Shown here: positions 1 through 9,388 of the stretch, in pieces | Layout of the letters: each line of letters begins with the position of its first letter | Position numbering within the stretch: the stretch's first letter is position 1 | DNA from: Arthrobacter sp. AL12 | Lineage (GTDB): Bacteria; Actinomycetota; Actinomycetes; Actinomycetales; Micrococcaceae | Assembly (NCBI RefSeq): GCF_029960645.1 | Contig: NZ_JASBQY010000001.1 | Span: 83,641 to 147,640 of the forward strand | Length of the DNA: 64,000 nt | Direction of reading: 5' to 3' | Position numbers and translations under genes: made by a program | The notes under the pieces: model-generated | Database searches by the model: none | What the model was told of the DNA's origin: nothing | Seen by the model: the letters and a program-made list of their open reading frames with translations, nothing else

Positions 1-2
1 AG

Positions 3-1019
3 AACGGCTCGGCGGCCGCGGTGACCGGCTACGTTGTGGGCCAGCCGACGTCGGCCACCACCGTACTGCGCAGCGGTTTCACTGCGGACACGGCCCTAGC
101 GATCGCCGACTCGGCTGCCGAGACGAGCACGGCGAAGATGCTCTATGTCCAAATCACGACGGCGTACCGCACGCCGTTCGGGCTGCAGAGCACCCCGTCC
201 CTGATGGGCAAGAAGATAGATGTCACCGGATTACTGACGGCCTACTTCTCGCACGCCGGGTTGAAGAGCCCCACCAGCATGGCGCTGTCGGCGGCACCGA
301 CGCCCACCCCGACGCCCACCCCGACCCCGACGTCCGATGGCTACTACGCTCCGGCTGCCGGAAAGACCGGCCTGGCCCTGAAAAGCAGCCTGCACCAGAT
401 CATCTCCGCGCAGCAGAAACTCAGCTACGACCAGGTCTGGGCTGCACTGAAGGACACGGACCAGGACCCGTCCAACAGCAACAACGTAATCCTGCTGTAC
501 ACGGGACGCTCGCAGTCCAAGCTCACCAACGGCGGCGGCGTGGATGATTGGAACCGGGAACACGTCTGGGCCAAGTCGCACGGGGACTTCGGCACGGCCA
601 CCGGCCCGGGAACGGATGTGCACCACCTGCGCCCCACCGACGTCACCGTCAACTCCGAACGCGGCAACAAGGACTTCGACCTTGGCGGGGCACAGTCCGC
701 CGAGGCGCCGGGCAACTACACCGACGCGGATTCCTGGGAGCCCCGCAACGCGGTCAAAGGCGATGTGGCCCGCATGATCATGTACATGGCGGTCCGGTAC
801 GAGGGCGGTGACGGCTTCGCCGATCTGGAGATGAACAACCTTGTCAACAACGGCACGGCCCCCTACATGGGGAAGATGAGCGTGCTGCTGGACTGGAACC
901 GGATCGATCCGCCGGACGCCTTCGAGCAACGCCGCAACCAGCGAATCTACGAGCAGTGGCAGGGCAACCGCAACCCGTTCGTGGACCACCCGGAGTACGC
1001 CGAAGCCATCTGGAACTGA
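3..1019 (+). CDS. Endonuclease I family nuclease, 5'-truncated by the window edge
   Basis: Secreted-type nuclease of the endonuclease I (EndA/Vvn, DNase I of Vibrio) family. The frame is open from base 3 (reading N-G-S-A-A-A-V-T-G-Y), so the GTG at 21 is internal and the true start lies left of the window. The visible N-terminal part (TGYVVGQPTSATT...) looks like the small beta-barrel (DUF6359/OB-like) domain often fused before these nucleases. A Thr-Pro linker at about 300-330 follows. The catalytic domain starts near base 360 and carries the hallmark WNREHVWAKSHG around base 550, DVHHLRPTD around base 618 and an N-S-E-R-G-N-K segment, which supply the His general base and Mg ligands in this family. 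The end (TGA 1017-1019) is intact. Confidence is high for the family; the substrate (RNA or DNA) is not decided. Confidence 0.88.
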   Translation, partial: NGSAAAVTGYVVGQPTSATTVLRSGFTADTALAIADSAAETSTAKMLYVQITTAYRTPFGLQSTPSLMGKKIDVTGLLTAYFSHAGLKSPTSMALSAAPTPTPTPTPTPTSDGYYAPAAGKTGLALKSSLHQIISAQQKLSYDQVWAALKDTDQDPSNSNNVILLYTGRSQSKLTNGGGVDDWNREHVWAKSHGDFGTATGPGTDVHHLRPTDVTVNSERGNKDFDLGGAQSAEAPGNYTDADSWEPRNAVKGDVARMIMYMAVRYEGGDGFADLEMNNLVNNGTAPYMGKMSVLLDWNRIDPPDAFEQRRNQRIYEQWQGNRNPFVDHPEYAEAIWN

Positions 1020-1105
1020 CCGCGTTCCCCGCCCCGGCACCTAGCGGCCAGCCGGGGCGGGGCCTAGGGTTGTAGCCAACGCCGTGTACCGTCTGGGAGG
1101 AACCC

Positions 1106-1948
1106 GTGAACACCACGCACCCTGATCTTGAAGCCCAGTTAGCCCGCTGGCAGCGTTTCCGGAACAGCCGTGACACGGCCCTCGCCAGCGACTACGGCTG
1201 GCTGACCCTGACCTCGTTCCAGTGGCTTGAGGGCGCGCCGGCCGCCGTCGAACTCGTCCCCGGCCTGTGGTCCACGGACGGCCCGACGGCGATCCTCACC
1301 GCCGCCGCGGCCGACGGCCTGACGCTGGTGGAGACCGGCGAGCCCGTGGACGGCACGATCAGCGCGGCGCTGGCCAATGAGGAATCGCTGCTGTGGGTCC
1401 AGTACGGCGGCGCGGACGGCCGACGGGTCGTGGTGGAACTCGCCAGGCGCGCCGACAAGTACGCGGTGCGCACCCGGGATTCGGCGTCGCCGGTGTTCAC
1501 CGGGTTCGACGGCGTTCCCACCTTTGACTACCGGCCGGACCTGGTGGTCGAGGCCACCTTCCACCCCTATCCAGAGCCGGTCGAGGTCCCGATCGGCACC
1601 GCCAACCCGCTGGTCGACGGGGTCCACCGGTCCGTCGGCGAACTGGTGTTCCGGCTCCCCGGCGAGGACCACGAGTTCCACCTGCAGGCCGAGGAGGAGA
1701 AGCTTGGCGCGCTGACGGTGACGTTCCACGATGAGACCAATGGCGAAAGTACGGATGAGTGGCGGAAGGTCTCCACGGCCCGGCCGCGCGTCGACCCGCA
1801 GGGAAACCGCACCGTGGTCCTGGACTTCAACCGGGCGATCAACTACCCGAGCGCCTTCACCCCGTACGGCACGTGCCCGATGCCGGTGAAAAACAACAGC
1901 CTGGACTACCGGATCGAGGCCGGGGAGAAGGAGCCCGCGCTGTTCTAG
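1106..1948 (+). CDS. DUF1684 domain protein
   Basis: 280-residue soluble protein of the DUF1684 family; no enzymatic role is established for it. The family signature is the C-terminal block with DFNRAINYPSAFTPYGTCP followed by N-N-S-L-D-Y-R-I-E-A-G-E-K, seen at residues about 240-275. No signal peptide or membrane segment is present. GTG 1106 is chosen because GGGAGG lies at 1095-1100. The gene converges on the acyl-CoA dehydrogenase gene 10 bp away. A short inverted repeat, TCTAGAC (1944-1950) with GTCTAGA (1957-1963), spans both stop codons. Confidence 0.85.
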   Translation: MNTTHPDLEAQLARWQRFRNSRDTALASDYGWLTLTSFQWLEGAPAAVELVPGLWSTDGPTAILTAAAADGLTLVETGEPVDGTISAALANEESLLWVQYGGADGRRVVVELARRADKYAVRTRDSASPVFTGFDGVPTFDYRPDLVVEATFHPYPEPVEVPIGTANPLVDGVHRSVGELVFRLPGEDHEFHLQAEEEKLGALTVTFHDETNGESTDEWRKVSTARPRVDPQGNRTVVLDFNRAINYPSAFTPYGTCPMPVKNNSLDYRIEAGEKEPALF

Positions 1949-1958
1949 ACGACCGGGT

Positions 1959-3185
1959 CTAGACGATCGCGGACACGCCGGTCACGGCCCGGCCCACGAT
2001 CAGCGTGTTGATCTCGAACGAGCCCTCGTAGGTGTAGATCGCCTCGGCGTCGGCGAAGATCTTGGCCATCCGGTAGTCGGTGACGATGCCGTTGCCGCCC
2101 AGCAGGGACCGGCCCATCCCCACGGTCTCCCGCATCCGGGCGCTCACGTAGGACTTCGCCAGCGCCACCTGCGGCATGTCCGCGGCGCCCTGGTCCTGCA
2201 GCTGGGCGATCCGGACCATCATGCCCATGCTCGCCACGGCATTGCCGAGCATTGTGACCAGCTGCTGCTGGACCAGCTGGAATTTCGCCAGCGGCCGCCC
2301 GAACTGCCGGCGTTCGACGGCGTACTGCCGGGCGACGTCGAACGCCGCCAGCTGCTGGCCAACACCCTGCCAGGCGACCATGATCCGCGAACCGCGCAGC
2401 AGCTCATTGGTGTCCTCGAAGCTGTTGATTCCGGCGAAGCGGTCCGACTCGGCCACCTGAACGTCCTTGAAGACGATGTCCGCGTTCTGCACCGTGCGCA
2501 GCGCGATCTTGTTCTCGATCCTGCTCCGGCTCACCCCCGGCAGGGTGGCGTCGACGATGAAGCCGCGGACGCCACCGTCGGCCTCGTCACGAGCCCACAC
2601 CAGCATGTAGTCGCAGAACGTCCCGTTGCCGATCCAGCGCTTGGCGCCGTTGAGCACCCAGCTGTCGCCGCCGTCGGGCGCCCCGCCTGGCACACGCCGG
2701 GCGACGGTCTCCATGCCGCCGGCCACGTCGGAGCCATGGCCGGGTTCGGTCAGCGCGAATGCGCCGGTGGTCCGGAGGCTGGCGGCGTCCTCGAGCAGGC
2801 GCGCCTTTTGCTCCTCGGAGCCGAAGCCGTAGAGCGATTCAACAAAGAGGTCGTGGTGGACCAGGAAGAACGTCGCCAGCGAGGTGTCGACGCGGGTCAT
2901 CTCGGCAATGACCAGACCGGCGAACAGGTTGCTGTATCCGCGCTGGGCCGGGGCGCTGAGTTCCAGGGCCGCGAGCTTGGGCAGGATGTGGGCGGGGAAC
3001 TCGGCCTTGTTCCACCACTCGCCCGCGAACGGTGCCACCTCGCGGGCCAGGAACACCCGCAGTTCTGCCAGCTTCGCCTGTTCACGGGCGTTGAGCATCG
3101 ACTCGAAGTCGAAGAAATCGGCGGTCGGCAGCCCCGCGACGGAATCCGCGGGAGCGGGGGAAGTGGCGAGCCCGGCAGGCATCAT
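1959..3185 (-). CDS. Acyl-CoA dehydrogenase, glutaryl-CoA dehydrogenase-like
   Basis: FAD-dependent acyl-CoA dehydrogenase, about 408 residues, cytoplasmic, oxidising an acyl-CoA at C2-C3 and passing electrons to ETF. The signature [14 protein letters not shown] (FAD/substrate loop) is near residue 140. The C-terminal [20 protein letters not shown] places the catalytic base Glu in Y-E-G, as in glutaryl-CoA and isovaleryl-type enzymes; an RGY segment near residue 83 also resembles the glutaryl-CoA dehydrogenase pocket. The start overlaps the stop of the upstream SDR gene by 4 bp (ATGA), so the two are translationally coupled; Met1 (3185) and Met2 (3182) are adjacent. Substrate is inferred only from motif resemblance. 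Confidence 0.9.
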   Translation of the reverse strand: MMPAGLATSPAPADSVAGLPTADFFDFESMLNAREQAKLAELRVFLAREVAPFAGEWWNKAEFPAHILPKLAALELSAPAQRGYSNLFAGLVIAEMTRVDTSLATFFLVHHDLFVESLYGFGSEEQKARLLEDAASLRTTGAFALTEPGHGSDVAGGMETVARRVPGGAPDGGDSWVLNGAKRWIGNGTFCDYMLVWARDEADGGVRGFIVDATLPGVSRSRIENKIALRTVQNADIVFKDVQVAESDRFAGINSFEDTNELLRGSRIMVAWQGVGQQLAAFDVARQYAVERRQFGRPLAKFQLVQQQLVTMLGNAVASMGMMVRIAQLQDQGAADMPQVALAKSYVSARMRETVGMGRSLLGGNGIVTDYRMAKIFADAEAIYTYEGSFEINTLIVGRAVTGVSAIV

Positions 3186-4015
3186 TTCGGCCCCATCCGG
3201 ATGGCGCCGTCGAGGCGGATGGTCTCGCCGTTGAGCATGGCGTTTTCCACGATGTGCGCGGCGAGGTGTGCGTACTCGGCCGGCCGGCCCAGCCGGGAGG
3301 GGTGCGGCACCTGCTGGCCGAGGGAGTCCTGGGCTTCCTGCGGCAGTCCGGCCATCATGGGCGTCTCGAAGATGCCCGGCGCGATTGTGACCACCCGGAC
3401 CAGCGAGCGCGCCAGTTCGCGGGCAATCGGCAGTGTCATCGCGTGCACCGCACCCTTGGAGGCGGCATAGGCCGGCTGGCCGATCTGGCCGTCGAACGCG
3501 GCGACGGAGGCGGTGTTGATGATGACGCCGCGCTCCGGCCCGCCGAGCTCGGTCACGGCCGGCTCGGTGGCCACCATCGCGGCCGCCGAGAGGCGGATGA
3601 CGTTGAAGGTGCCCACGAGGTTGATCTGGATGACGCGGTTGAACTTCTCCAGCGGCAACACGCCCTCCCGGCCCAGCACCTTGCCGGGGGTGGCGATCCC
3701 TGCACAGTTGACCACGATCCGCAGCGGACCGAGGGCGACGGCGGCGTCGACGGCGGCCTGGATCTGGTCCTCGCTGGTGACGTCGGCGGGAACGAAGACC
3801 GCCCGGTTACCCGGCTGCATCGCGCTGCCGGCTTCGGGGGCCGCCGTACGGACAGTGCCCCCGGCGTTCAGCTCGGCGGCGAAGGCCGCGCCGGCGGAGC
3901 CTGGCAGGTCCACCAGGACCACCGAGGCGCCGGCGTCGAACAGGCGACGCGCCGTCGCGGCCCCCAGACCGGAGGCTCCGCCCGTAATCAGCGCAACAGT
4001 ACCTTTGATGTCCAT
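3182..4015 (-). CDS. SDR-family 3-hydroxyacyl-CoA dehydrogenase-like
   Basis: 277-residue short-chain dehydrogenase. It has the N-terminal NAD(P)-binding GGASGLG glycine motif at residues about 12-18, NCAG near 97, and the catalytic Ser-Tyr-Lys triad in NTASVAAF...YAASKGAV. Overall it resembles the type II 3-hydroxyacyl-CoA dehydrogenase (HSD17B10) group, which acts in beta-oxidation of branched or short acyl-CoAs. ATG 4015 is chosen because AAGGAGGATGC immediately precedes it; an in-frame upstream start at 4069 would add 18 residues but has no ribosome site. It is the first gene of a two-gene operon with the acyl-CoA dehydrogenase, suggesting joint action on one acyl-CoA substrate. A palindromic operator lies at 4081-4104. 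Confidence 0.88.
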   Translation of the reverse strand: MDIKGTVALITGGASGLGAATARRLFDAGASVVLVDLPGSAGAAFAAELNAGGTVRTAAPEAGSAMQPGNRAVFVPADVTSEDQIQAAVDAAVALGPLRIVVNCAGIATPGKVLGREGVLPLEKFNRVIQINLVGTFNVIRLSAAAMVATEPAVTELGGPERGVIINTASVAAFDGQIGQPAYAASKGAVHAMTLPIARELARSLVRVVTIAPGIFETPMMAGLPQEAQDSLGQQVPHPSRLGRPAEYAHLAAHIVENAMLNGETIRLDGAIRMGPK

Positions 4016-4080
4016 GCATCCTCCTTGATGTGGAACCCAAGCCCGCCGCGACACTGTGGGCAGCGTCACGAACTACCGCG

Positions 4081-4104
4081 AACATTAGTTAGTGAATGTT
4101 AACT
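4081..4104. promoter_or_regulatory. Palindromic operator upstream of the SDR/acyl-CoA dehydrogenase operon
   Basis: Two nested inverted repeats: AACATT (4081-4086) with AATGTT (4095-4100), and AGTTA (4087-4091) with TAACT (4100-4104). The site sits between the divergent SDR and GH76-like genes in an AT-richer patch. It resembles operators of TetR-type acyl-CoA catabolism regulators, but no regulator gene is adjacent, so the binding protein is unknown. Confidence 0.45.
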
Positions 4105-4153
4105 GGAATGCGGGCTTTCTGCACCTTTACCCTGCCGCCACTAGGCTGGGACC

Positions 4154-5341
4154 ATGACCCCGGCTGACATTTCCACCTGCCCCGACTGGTCCTTCCGGGC
4201 CGACGAAGCCGCCCGCTCGGTGACCAGGCTGTTCGGGCAGCGGCTCTTTTTCCTGCCGGGAACCCACATCGCAGCGATCGTCCGGCCCTCGGGCCGGCTC
4301 AAGAACCTGGCCCGGCCCTGGCACTACTGGTGGCAGGCGCACTACGTGGACTGCCTGGTGGACACCGGACGCCGCGAACTCGGCACGGACGGACGGCCCG
4401 GGGCTCGGTTCGACGGCGCGGACCGGCCCAGCGCCGGCCGGCTCGCCTCCCGGCTCGTCACCGGGATCCGGCTCCGCAACGTCCTCACCGTGGTCAACAA
4501 CTACTACGACGACATGGCCTGGCTGGCGCTGTCCACGCTGCGGCTGGAACACCTCGCCAGGGACAGCCGCACGGAAGCCGGCCGCCGCCGCAACGCCAGG
4601 GTCCTGCAGCGCCTCACGCTGCAGTTCGATTCCGCCTCCACGGACGACCTCGGGGGCGGCACCTTCTGGAGCAAGAAGCGGGATTTCAAGAACACCCCGG
4701 CCACGGCACCGGTGGCGCTCCACTACGCGCGCACCGGCCAAACGGCGAAGGCACAGGCCCTGCTGGACTGGCTGGACGCCCGGCTGTTCGACTCCGAACA
4801 GGGCCTGTACCGGGACGGCCTGCGGATGGCCCCCGGCGGCGGCGTGGTGCTCGAAAGCGCCATCTACACCTACAACCAGGGCCCCGTCCTCGGCGCCCTG
4901 CTGGAGCTCGGCGGCGCGGCCAACCTGGCCCGCGCGGCCTCCCTCGTGGCGTCGGTGGCCCGCAGCCTCACCCTCGCCGCACCCCTGCCGGGGCGCAGCG
5001 CCGCGGTACTGCGCGCCGAGGGCACCGGCGACGGCGGCCTCTTCACCGGCATCCTCGCCCGGTACCTGGCGCTCGCGGCGGTTGACGGGCGGCTTCCCGC
5101 CGCGACCCGGGCGACGGCAGCGGCGCTCGTCAACGACACGGCAGAGGCCTTCTGGGAGGGCCGGCGCCTGGTGCCGGCCGGGGACCCGCTCGCCCGGCGG
5201 GGCGGCAGGATCGTGTTCTCCACCGGCCCGGAACTTCCCGCGCTGGACACCTACCCGGCGGGCGCCGCCGTCGAACTCTCTACCCAACTGCAGGCCTGGA
5301 TGGTGCTGGAAGCGGCCGCCGCCATCGCCGCCGGGAATTAA
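4154..5341 (+). CDS. Glycoside hydrolase family 76-like protein
   Basis: 395-residue (alpha/alpha)6-barrel type protein resembling GH76 alpha-1,6-mannanases. Family-like blocks are NNYYDDMAWLAL at residues about 115-126, holding the paired aspartates used for catalysis in GH76, then GGTFWSKKRDFKNTPAT, and YTYNQGPVLGALLELG near residue 237. There is no signal peptide or lipobox, unlike secreted GH76 mannanases, so it is probably cytoplasmic. ATG 4154 starts the conserved region with little room upstream. The gene is divergent from the SDR operon and followed by the iron-transport promoter region. The fold family is well supported; the substrate is not. Confidence 0.8.
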   Translation: MTPADISTCPDWSFRADEAARSVTRLFGQRLFFLPGTHIAAIVRPSGRLKNLARPWHYWWQAHYVDCLVDTGRRELGTDGRPGARFDGADRPSAGRLASRLVTGIRLRNVLTVVNNYYDDMAWLALSTLRLEHLARDSRTEAGRRRNARVLQRLTLQFDSASTDDLGGGTFWSKKRDFKNTPATAPVALHYARTGQTAKAQALLDWLDARLFDSEQGLYRDGLRMAPGGGVVLESAIYTYNQGPVLGALLELGGAANLARAASLVASVARSLTLAAPLPGRSAAVLRAEGTGDGGLFTGILARYLALAAVDGRLPAATRATAAALVNDTAEAFWEGRRLVPAGDPLARRGGRIVFSTGPELPALDTYPAGAAVELSTQLQAWMVLEAAAAIAAGN

Positions 5342-5344
5342 GTC

Positions 5345-5381
5345 ACGCAATAGTTGCGTAATTGATGTGATCCTCATCACT
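5345..5381. promoter_or_regulatory. Inverted repeats including a CRP/GlxR-like site
   Basis: ACGCAA-TAG-TTGCGT (5345-5359) is a perfect short inverted repeat. TGTGA-N6-TCACT follows at 5366-5381, one base from the TGTGA-N6-TCACA consensus of CRP/GlxR-type regulators. Both lie just after the GH76-like gene and 125-160 bp upstream of the iron transporter start. The function as a cAMP-type site is inferred from consensus only. Confidence 0.35.
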
Positions 5382-5404
5382 TAAGGCGTTCTCAGCTTGG
5401 TTGC

Positions 5405-5423
5405 TTAGGTTTGGCTAACCTAC
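5405..5423. promoter_or_regulatory. DtxR/IdeR-type iron box
   Basis: TTAGGTTTGGCTAACCTAC matches 17 of 19 positions of the DtxR/IdeR consensus TTAGGTTAGSCTAACCTAA. It lies about 80 bp upstream of the iron(III) ABC transporter operon, so repression by an iron-loaded DtxR/IdeR homologue is expected. No regulator gene is in the window. Confidence 0.85.
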
Positions 5424-5505
5424 AGTTTTTCGTAGTGAGCATGCCCTAACTTCCCCGCTCACAGGGGGCTAGGGCTCCTACGACCTTCCTCCAGAAAGCA
5501 GCCCC

Positions 5506-6561
5506 ATGAAGATCCGCAAGAACGCGCTGGCAGGTATCGCACTTGCCGCCACCGCCACTCTCGGCCTGGCCGCCTGCGGCGCCGGAGCCGCCACCGCCCC
5601 GAGCAGCAGCGCCGCCGCTGGCGGGGCGGTCTCCGGTGAAATCACGGTCTACAACGCCCAGCACGAGTCCCTGACCAAGGAATGGGTGGACGCGTTCACC
5701 GCGGAAACCGGCATCAAGGTCACCATGCGGCAGGGCTCCGACACCGAGATGTCCAACCAGATCATCCAGGAAGGCCAGGCCTCCCCCGCCGACGTCTTCC
5801 TCACCGAAAACTCCCCGGCCATGGCGCAGGTGGAAAACGCCGGGCTCTTCGCCGACGTCGACAAGGCCACCGTCGACCAGGTGCCCGCCGAATTCCGTCC
5901 CTCCACCAACAAGTGGACCGGCATCGCAGCCCGCTCCACCGTCCTGGTGTACGACAAGGCCAAGCTGAGCGAAGGCCAGCTGCCCAAGTCCATGCTGGAC
6001 CTGGCCAACCCGGAGTGGAAGGGCAAGTGGGCCGCCTCGCCATCCGGCGCCGACTTCCAGGCCATCGTCGCGTCTCTGCTTGAGCTCAAGGGCGAAGCCG
6101 CCACCGAGGCCTGGCTCCAGGGCATGAAGGAGAACTTCAAGGCCTACAAGGGCAACAGCACGGCCATGAAGGCCGTCAACGCCGGCGAAGTCGATGCCGC
6201 CCTGATCTACCACTACTACTACTACGGCGACCAGGCGAAGACGGGCGAGAACTCCAAGAACGTCACGCCGTACTACTTCAAGAACCAGGACCCGGGCGCG
6301 TTCGTGTCCGTCTCCGGCGGCGGCGTGCTGAATTCCTCGAAGAACGCGGCGGCGGCCCAAGCCTTCGTCAAGTTCATCACCGGCAAGAAAGGCCAGGAAG
6401 TCCTGCAGAAGGGCACCTCCTTCGAGTACGCCATCGCCTCCGGCGTCCCGGCCAACGAGAAGCTCGTCCCGCTGGCGGAACTGCAGGCACCGACGGTGGA
6501 CCCGGCCAAGCTGAACTCCGCCAAGGTCACCGAGCTGATGACCAAGGCAGGACTGCTCTAA
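5506..6561 (+). CDS. Iron(III) ABC transporter substrate-binding lipoprotein
   Basis: 351-residue extracellular solute-binding protein of the FbpA/AfuA ferric-iron group. A lipoprotein signal peptide ends in LGLAAC with the lipidated Cys at residue 24, followed by a Gly/Ala/Ser linker. The mature domain starts with GEITVYNAQHESLTKEW, typical of ferric-binding proteins. A tyrosine cluster (YHYYYYGDQ, residues about 228-236) is at the position where family members bind Fe(III) through tyrosines. AGAAAGCAG precedes ATG 5506. It is the first gene of a three-gene operon and lies behind an IdeR-type box, which supports iron as the substrate. Confidence 0.93.
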   Translation: MKIRKNALAGIALAATATLGLAACGAGAATAPSSSAAAGGAVSGEITVYNAQHESLTKEWVDAFTAETGIKVTMRQGSDTEMSNQIIQEGQASPADVFLTENSPAMAQVENAGLFADVDKATVDQVPAEFRPSTNKWTGIAARSTVLVYDKAKLSEGQLPKSMLDLANPEWKGKWAASPSGADFQAIVASLLELKGEAATEAWLQGMKENFKAYKGNSTAMKAVNAGEVDAALIYHYYYYGDQAKTGENSKNVTPYYFKNQDPGAFVSVSGGGVLNSSKNAAAAQAFVKFITGKKGQEVLQKGTSFEYAIASGVPANEKLVPLAELQAPTVDPAKLNSAKVTELMTKAGLL

Positions 6562-6565
6562 CCAC

Positions 6566-8158
6566 GTGACAACCAAGCTGGCGGCTCCCGGAACACCCGG
6601 AAGCACGATGACGGCGGGCCGGGGCAAGCGCCCCCGCCCGCCTTTCGGCGTATCCATTGTTGCCGTGCTGGCGGTCCTGATCGCCCTGTTCGCGCTGATT
6701 CCGCTGGGCTACGTCATCGTCATGACGGCCGCCACCGGCTGGGACACCGCCGTGGGCCTGATCTTCCGGGCCCGTGTGGGCGAGCTGCTGCTCAACACCG
6801 TGCTGCTGATGCTGGTCACCGTGCCGCTGTGCCTGGTCCTCGGCGTGGGCGGCGCCTGGCTGGTGGAACGAACCCAGCTCCGCGGTCACAAATGGTGGGC
6901 GGTGCTGCTCGCCGCCCCGCTGGCCATCCCCGCCTTCGTCAACAGCTACGCCTGGGTCTCCGCGGTGCCGTCGCTTGAGGGTCTGTGGTCCGGGGTGCTG
7001 ATCGCCACGCTGTCCTATTTCCCGCTCGTCTACATCCCGGCCGCCGCCACACTCAGCCGGCTGGACCCGGCCATCGAACAGTCCGCCGCGTCCCTGGGCC
7101 TGGGCGCGTGGCGCACCTTCTTCCGCGTGGTGCTGCCGCAGCTGCGCATCGCGATGACCGGCGGGGCGCTGCTCGTCTCCCTGCACCTGCTGGCCGAGTA
7201 CGGCGCCTTCGCGATGATCCGGTTCGACACCTTCACCACCGCGATCATGGTGCAGTACCAGTCCACCTTCAACGGCACCGCCGGGAACATGCTCGCCAGC
7301 GTGCTCGTGTTCCTGTGCCTGATCCTGCTGCTGGTGGAAGTCCGCAGCCGCGGCAGCGCCCGCTACGCCAAGATCGGCTCCGGCGCCCAGGCCCGCGCCC
7401 TGCGCCTTCCGCTGCACGCCCACCAGCTCCCGGCCCAGCTGTTCCTCATCGCGCTCACCGGGCTGGCCTTCGGTCTGCCGCTGACCTTCGTGCTGCGCTG
7501 GATCATCGCCGGCGGCCCGGACATCTGGGCCGCCGACGAGTTCCTGCCGGCCCTGCTGCAGACCCTGATGTACGGCCTCGCCGGCGCCCTGGCCACCACC
7601 GTGGTGGCGTTCCCGATGGCGTATCTGGCCGTGCGGCACCCCAGCTGGTTCAGCAAGGCCCTGGAGCTGTCCAACTACATCACCAGCTCCATGCCCGGCA
7701 TCGTGGTGGGCCTGGCCTTCGTGACGGTCAGCATCAAGGCGGCGCCGAGCCTCTACCAGACCTCCGCGTTGCTGATCGCGGCCTACGTGCTGCTGTTCCT
7801 GCCGCGCGCCCTGGTCAACATCCGATCCGGCCTGGCCCAGGCACCGAAGGAACTCGACGAGGCCGCCCAGGCGCTCGGCAAGCCGCCGCTGCTGGCCTTC
7901 CTCCGGGTGACGCTGCGGCTCACCGCCCCCGCCGCCGCGGGCGGCGCCGCGCTGGTGTTTCTGGCGATCGTGAACGAACTGACCGCGACGCTGCTGCTCT
8001 CCCCCAACGGCACCACCACGCTCGCCACCGAGTTCTGGAGCAAAAGCAGCGAAATCGACTACGCCGGCGCCGCGCCGTACGCCCTGCTGATGATCCTGAT
8101 ATCGGCGCCGATGACCTACCTCCTCTTCCAGCAGTCCAAGAAAGCAGCGGGACAGTGA
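6566..8158 (+). CDS. Iron(III) ABC transporter permease, double-length
   Basis: 530-residue fused permease of the FbpB type with about twelve membrane segments. Two EAA-type cytoplasmic loops, which dock the ATPase, are visible: EQSAASLGLGAWRTFFRVVL near residue 172 and LDEAAQALGKPPLLAFLRVT near residue 430. This matches the duplicated architecture of ferric permeases, in which one polypeptide supplies both membrane halves. GTG 6566 begins 4 bp after the substrate-binding protein stop. Its stop overlaps the ATPase start by 4 bp (GTGA, 8155-8158), showing translational coupling. Confidence 0.93.
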   Translation: MTTKLAAPGTPGSTMTAGRGKRPRPPFGVSIVAVLAVLIALFALIPLGYVIVMTAATGWDTAVGLIFRARVGELLLNTVLLMLVTVPLCLVLGVGGAWLVERTQLRGHKWWAVLLAAPLAIPAFVNSYAWVSAVPSLEGLWSGVLIATLSYFPLVYIPAAATLSRLDPAIEQSAASLGLGAWRTFFRVVLPQLRIAMTGGALLVSLHLLAEYGAFAMIRFDTFTTAIMVQYQSTFNGTAGNMLASVLVFLCLILLLVEVRSRGSARYAKIGSGAQARALRLPLHAHQLPAQLFLIALTGLAFGLPLTFVLRWIIAGGPDIWAADEFLPALLQTLMYGLAGALATTVVAFPMAYLAVRHPSWFSKALELSNYITSSMPGIVVGLAFVTVSIKAAPSLYQTSALLIAAYVLLFLPRALVNIRSGLAQAPKELDEAAQALGKPPLLAFLRVTLRLTAPAAAGGAALVFLAIVNELTATLLLSPNGTTTLATEFWSKSSEIDYAGAAPYALLMILISAPMTYLLFQQSKKAAGQ

Positions 8159-9330
8159 CCCAGTACAGCCCTTCCCGGCTCCCGCAACCGCGGGTCGCCG
8201 CCTCTGTGGCCACCAGCACCAACAACCACCTGGAAATCGACGCCGTCACCAAGAACTTCGGCCCCCAGGCCGTCCTCATGGGCGTCAACCTGTCGGTGGC
8301 CAAGGGCGGCACAACGGCGATCGTGGGGCCCTCCGGCTCCGGCAAGACCACGCTGCTGCGGCTGATCGCCGGGTTCGAGCACCCGGACACCGGCAGCATT
8401 CTGCTCAACGGCACCAAGGTGGCCGGCGATGGCGTCTGGGTGCCCGCGCACAAGCGCCAGGTGGGCTACGTGGCGCAGGACGGCGCACTCTTCCCGCACC
8501 TGAGCGTCGGGCAGAACATCTCGTTCGGCCTCGATGCCGGCAAGCTCCCCGGCGGGCACCGCGGCGTCAAGGCCCGGGTCGCCGAGCTGCTGGACATGGT
8601 CTCTCTGGACTCCACCATGGCCAAGCGGCGCCCGCACGAGCTCTCCGGCGGCCAGCAGCAGCGGGTCGCCCTGGCCCGCGCCCTCGCTCGCGAGCCGGAG
8701 CTGATGCTGCTGGACGAGCCGTTCTCCGCCCTGGACGCCGGCCTGCGCGTGGCGACCCGCCGCGCGGTGGGCAAGGTGCTCCAGGACGCCGGTGTCACCA
8801 CCATCCTGGTCACCCATGACCAGGGCGAGGCGCTGTCGTTTGCGGATCAGGTCGCGGTGATGCGCGGCGGACGGCTGGCGCAGATCGGCAACCCGTTCAT
8901 CGTCTACACCCGCCCCGCGGACCGCGCCACCGCGGAATTCCTGGGCGACGCCGTCATCCTCGACGCCTGGATGGAAGGCTCCCTCGCCACCTGTTCCCTG
9001 GGCGGAATCCCGGTGCGCCGGCCCCCGGCACAGGGACGGGTCCAGCTCATGCTGCGGCCGGAACAGATCAGGATCGCCGAGGATGGCCCCATCCGCGGCG
9101 TTGTGGTGGACACCGACTATTTCGGACCCGAAACCACTGTGCGGCTCAAGCTCGCCGTCCCGCCCGTCCTCGCGGAGGGGGCCGTGGCGGACCACCGCTA
9201 CCCCGGCGGCGGCGAAATCATCACCATCCGGCACTGGAACGCCTCGATCGCCCGCCCGGGCACCGAACTGTGCCTCCGTGTCGTCGGCGAAGCGGTGGCC
9301 TTCCCGATGGAAGACCTGCCCCCGGAATAG
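8155..9330 (+). CDS. Iron(III) ABC transporter ATP-binding protein
   Basis: 391-residue ABC ATPase of the FbpC/spermidine-type group. Walker A GPSGSGKTT is near residue 58, the signature LSGGQQQR near residue 163, Walker B LMLLDEPFSA follows, and the H-loop is in LVTHDQGEALS. The C-terminal third is a TOBE-like regulatory domain (RVQLMLRPEQIRIAEDG...). GTG 8155 is chosen because it overlaps the permease stop as GTGA; the N-terminal 20-25 residues are not conserved. Together with the preceding two genes it forms a complete ferric-iron importer. Confidence 0.93.
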   Translation: MTQYSPSRLPQPRVAASVATSTNNHLEIDAVTKNFGPQAVLMGVNLSVAKGGTTAIVGPSGSGKTTLLRLIAGFEHPDTGSILLNGTKVAGDGVWVPAHKRQVGYVAQDGALFPHLSVGQNISFGLDAGKLPGGHRGVKARVAELLDMVSLDSTMAKRRPHELSGGQQQRVALARALAREPELMLLDEPFSALDAGLRVATRRAVGKVLQDAGVTTILVTHDQGEALSFADQVAVMRGGRLAQIGNPFIVYTRPADRATAEFLGDAVILDAWMEGSLATCSLGGIPVRRPPAQGRVQLMLRPEQIRIAEDGPIRGVVVDTDYFGPETTVRLKLAVPPVLAEGAVADHRYPGGGEIITIRHWNASIARPGTELCLRVVGEAVAFPMEDLPPE

Positions 9331-9388
9331 CCTCCGCGGGGCGGCCCCGTCGTTGAGCCGGTCCGGCTCCCGGCATAGGGTGGGGCGC

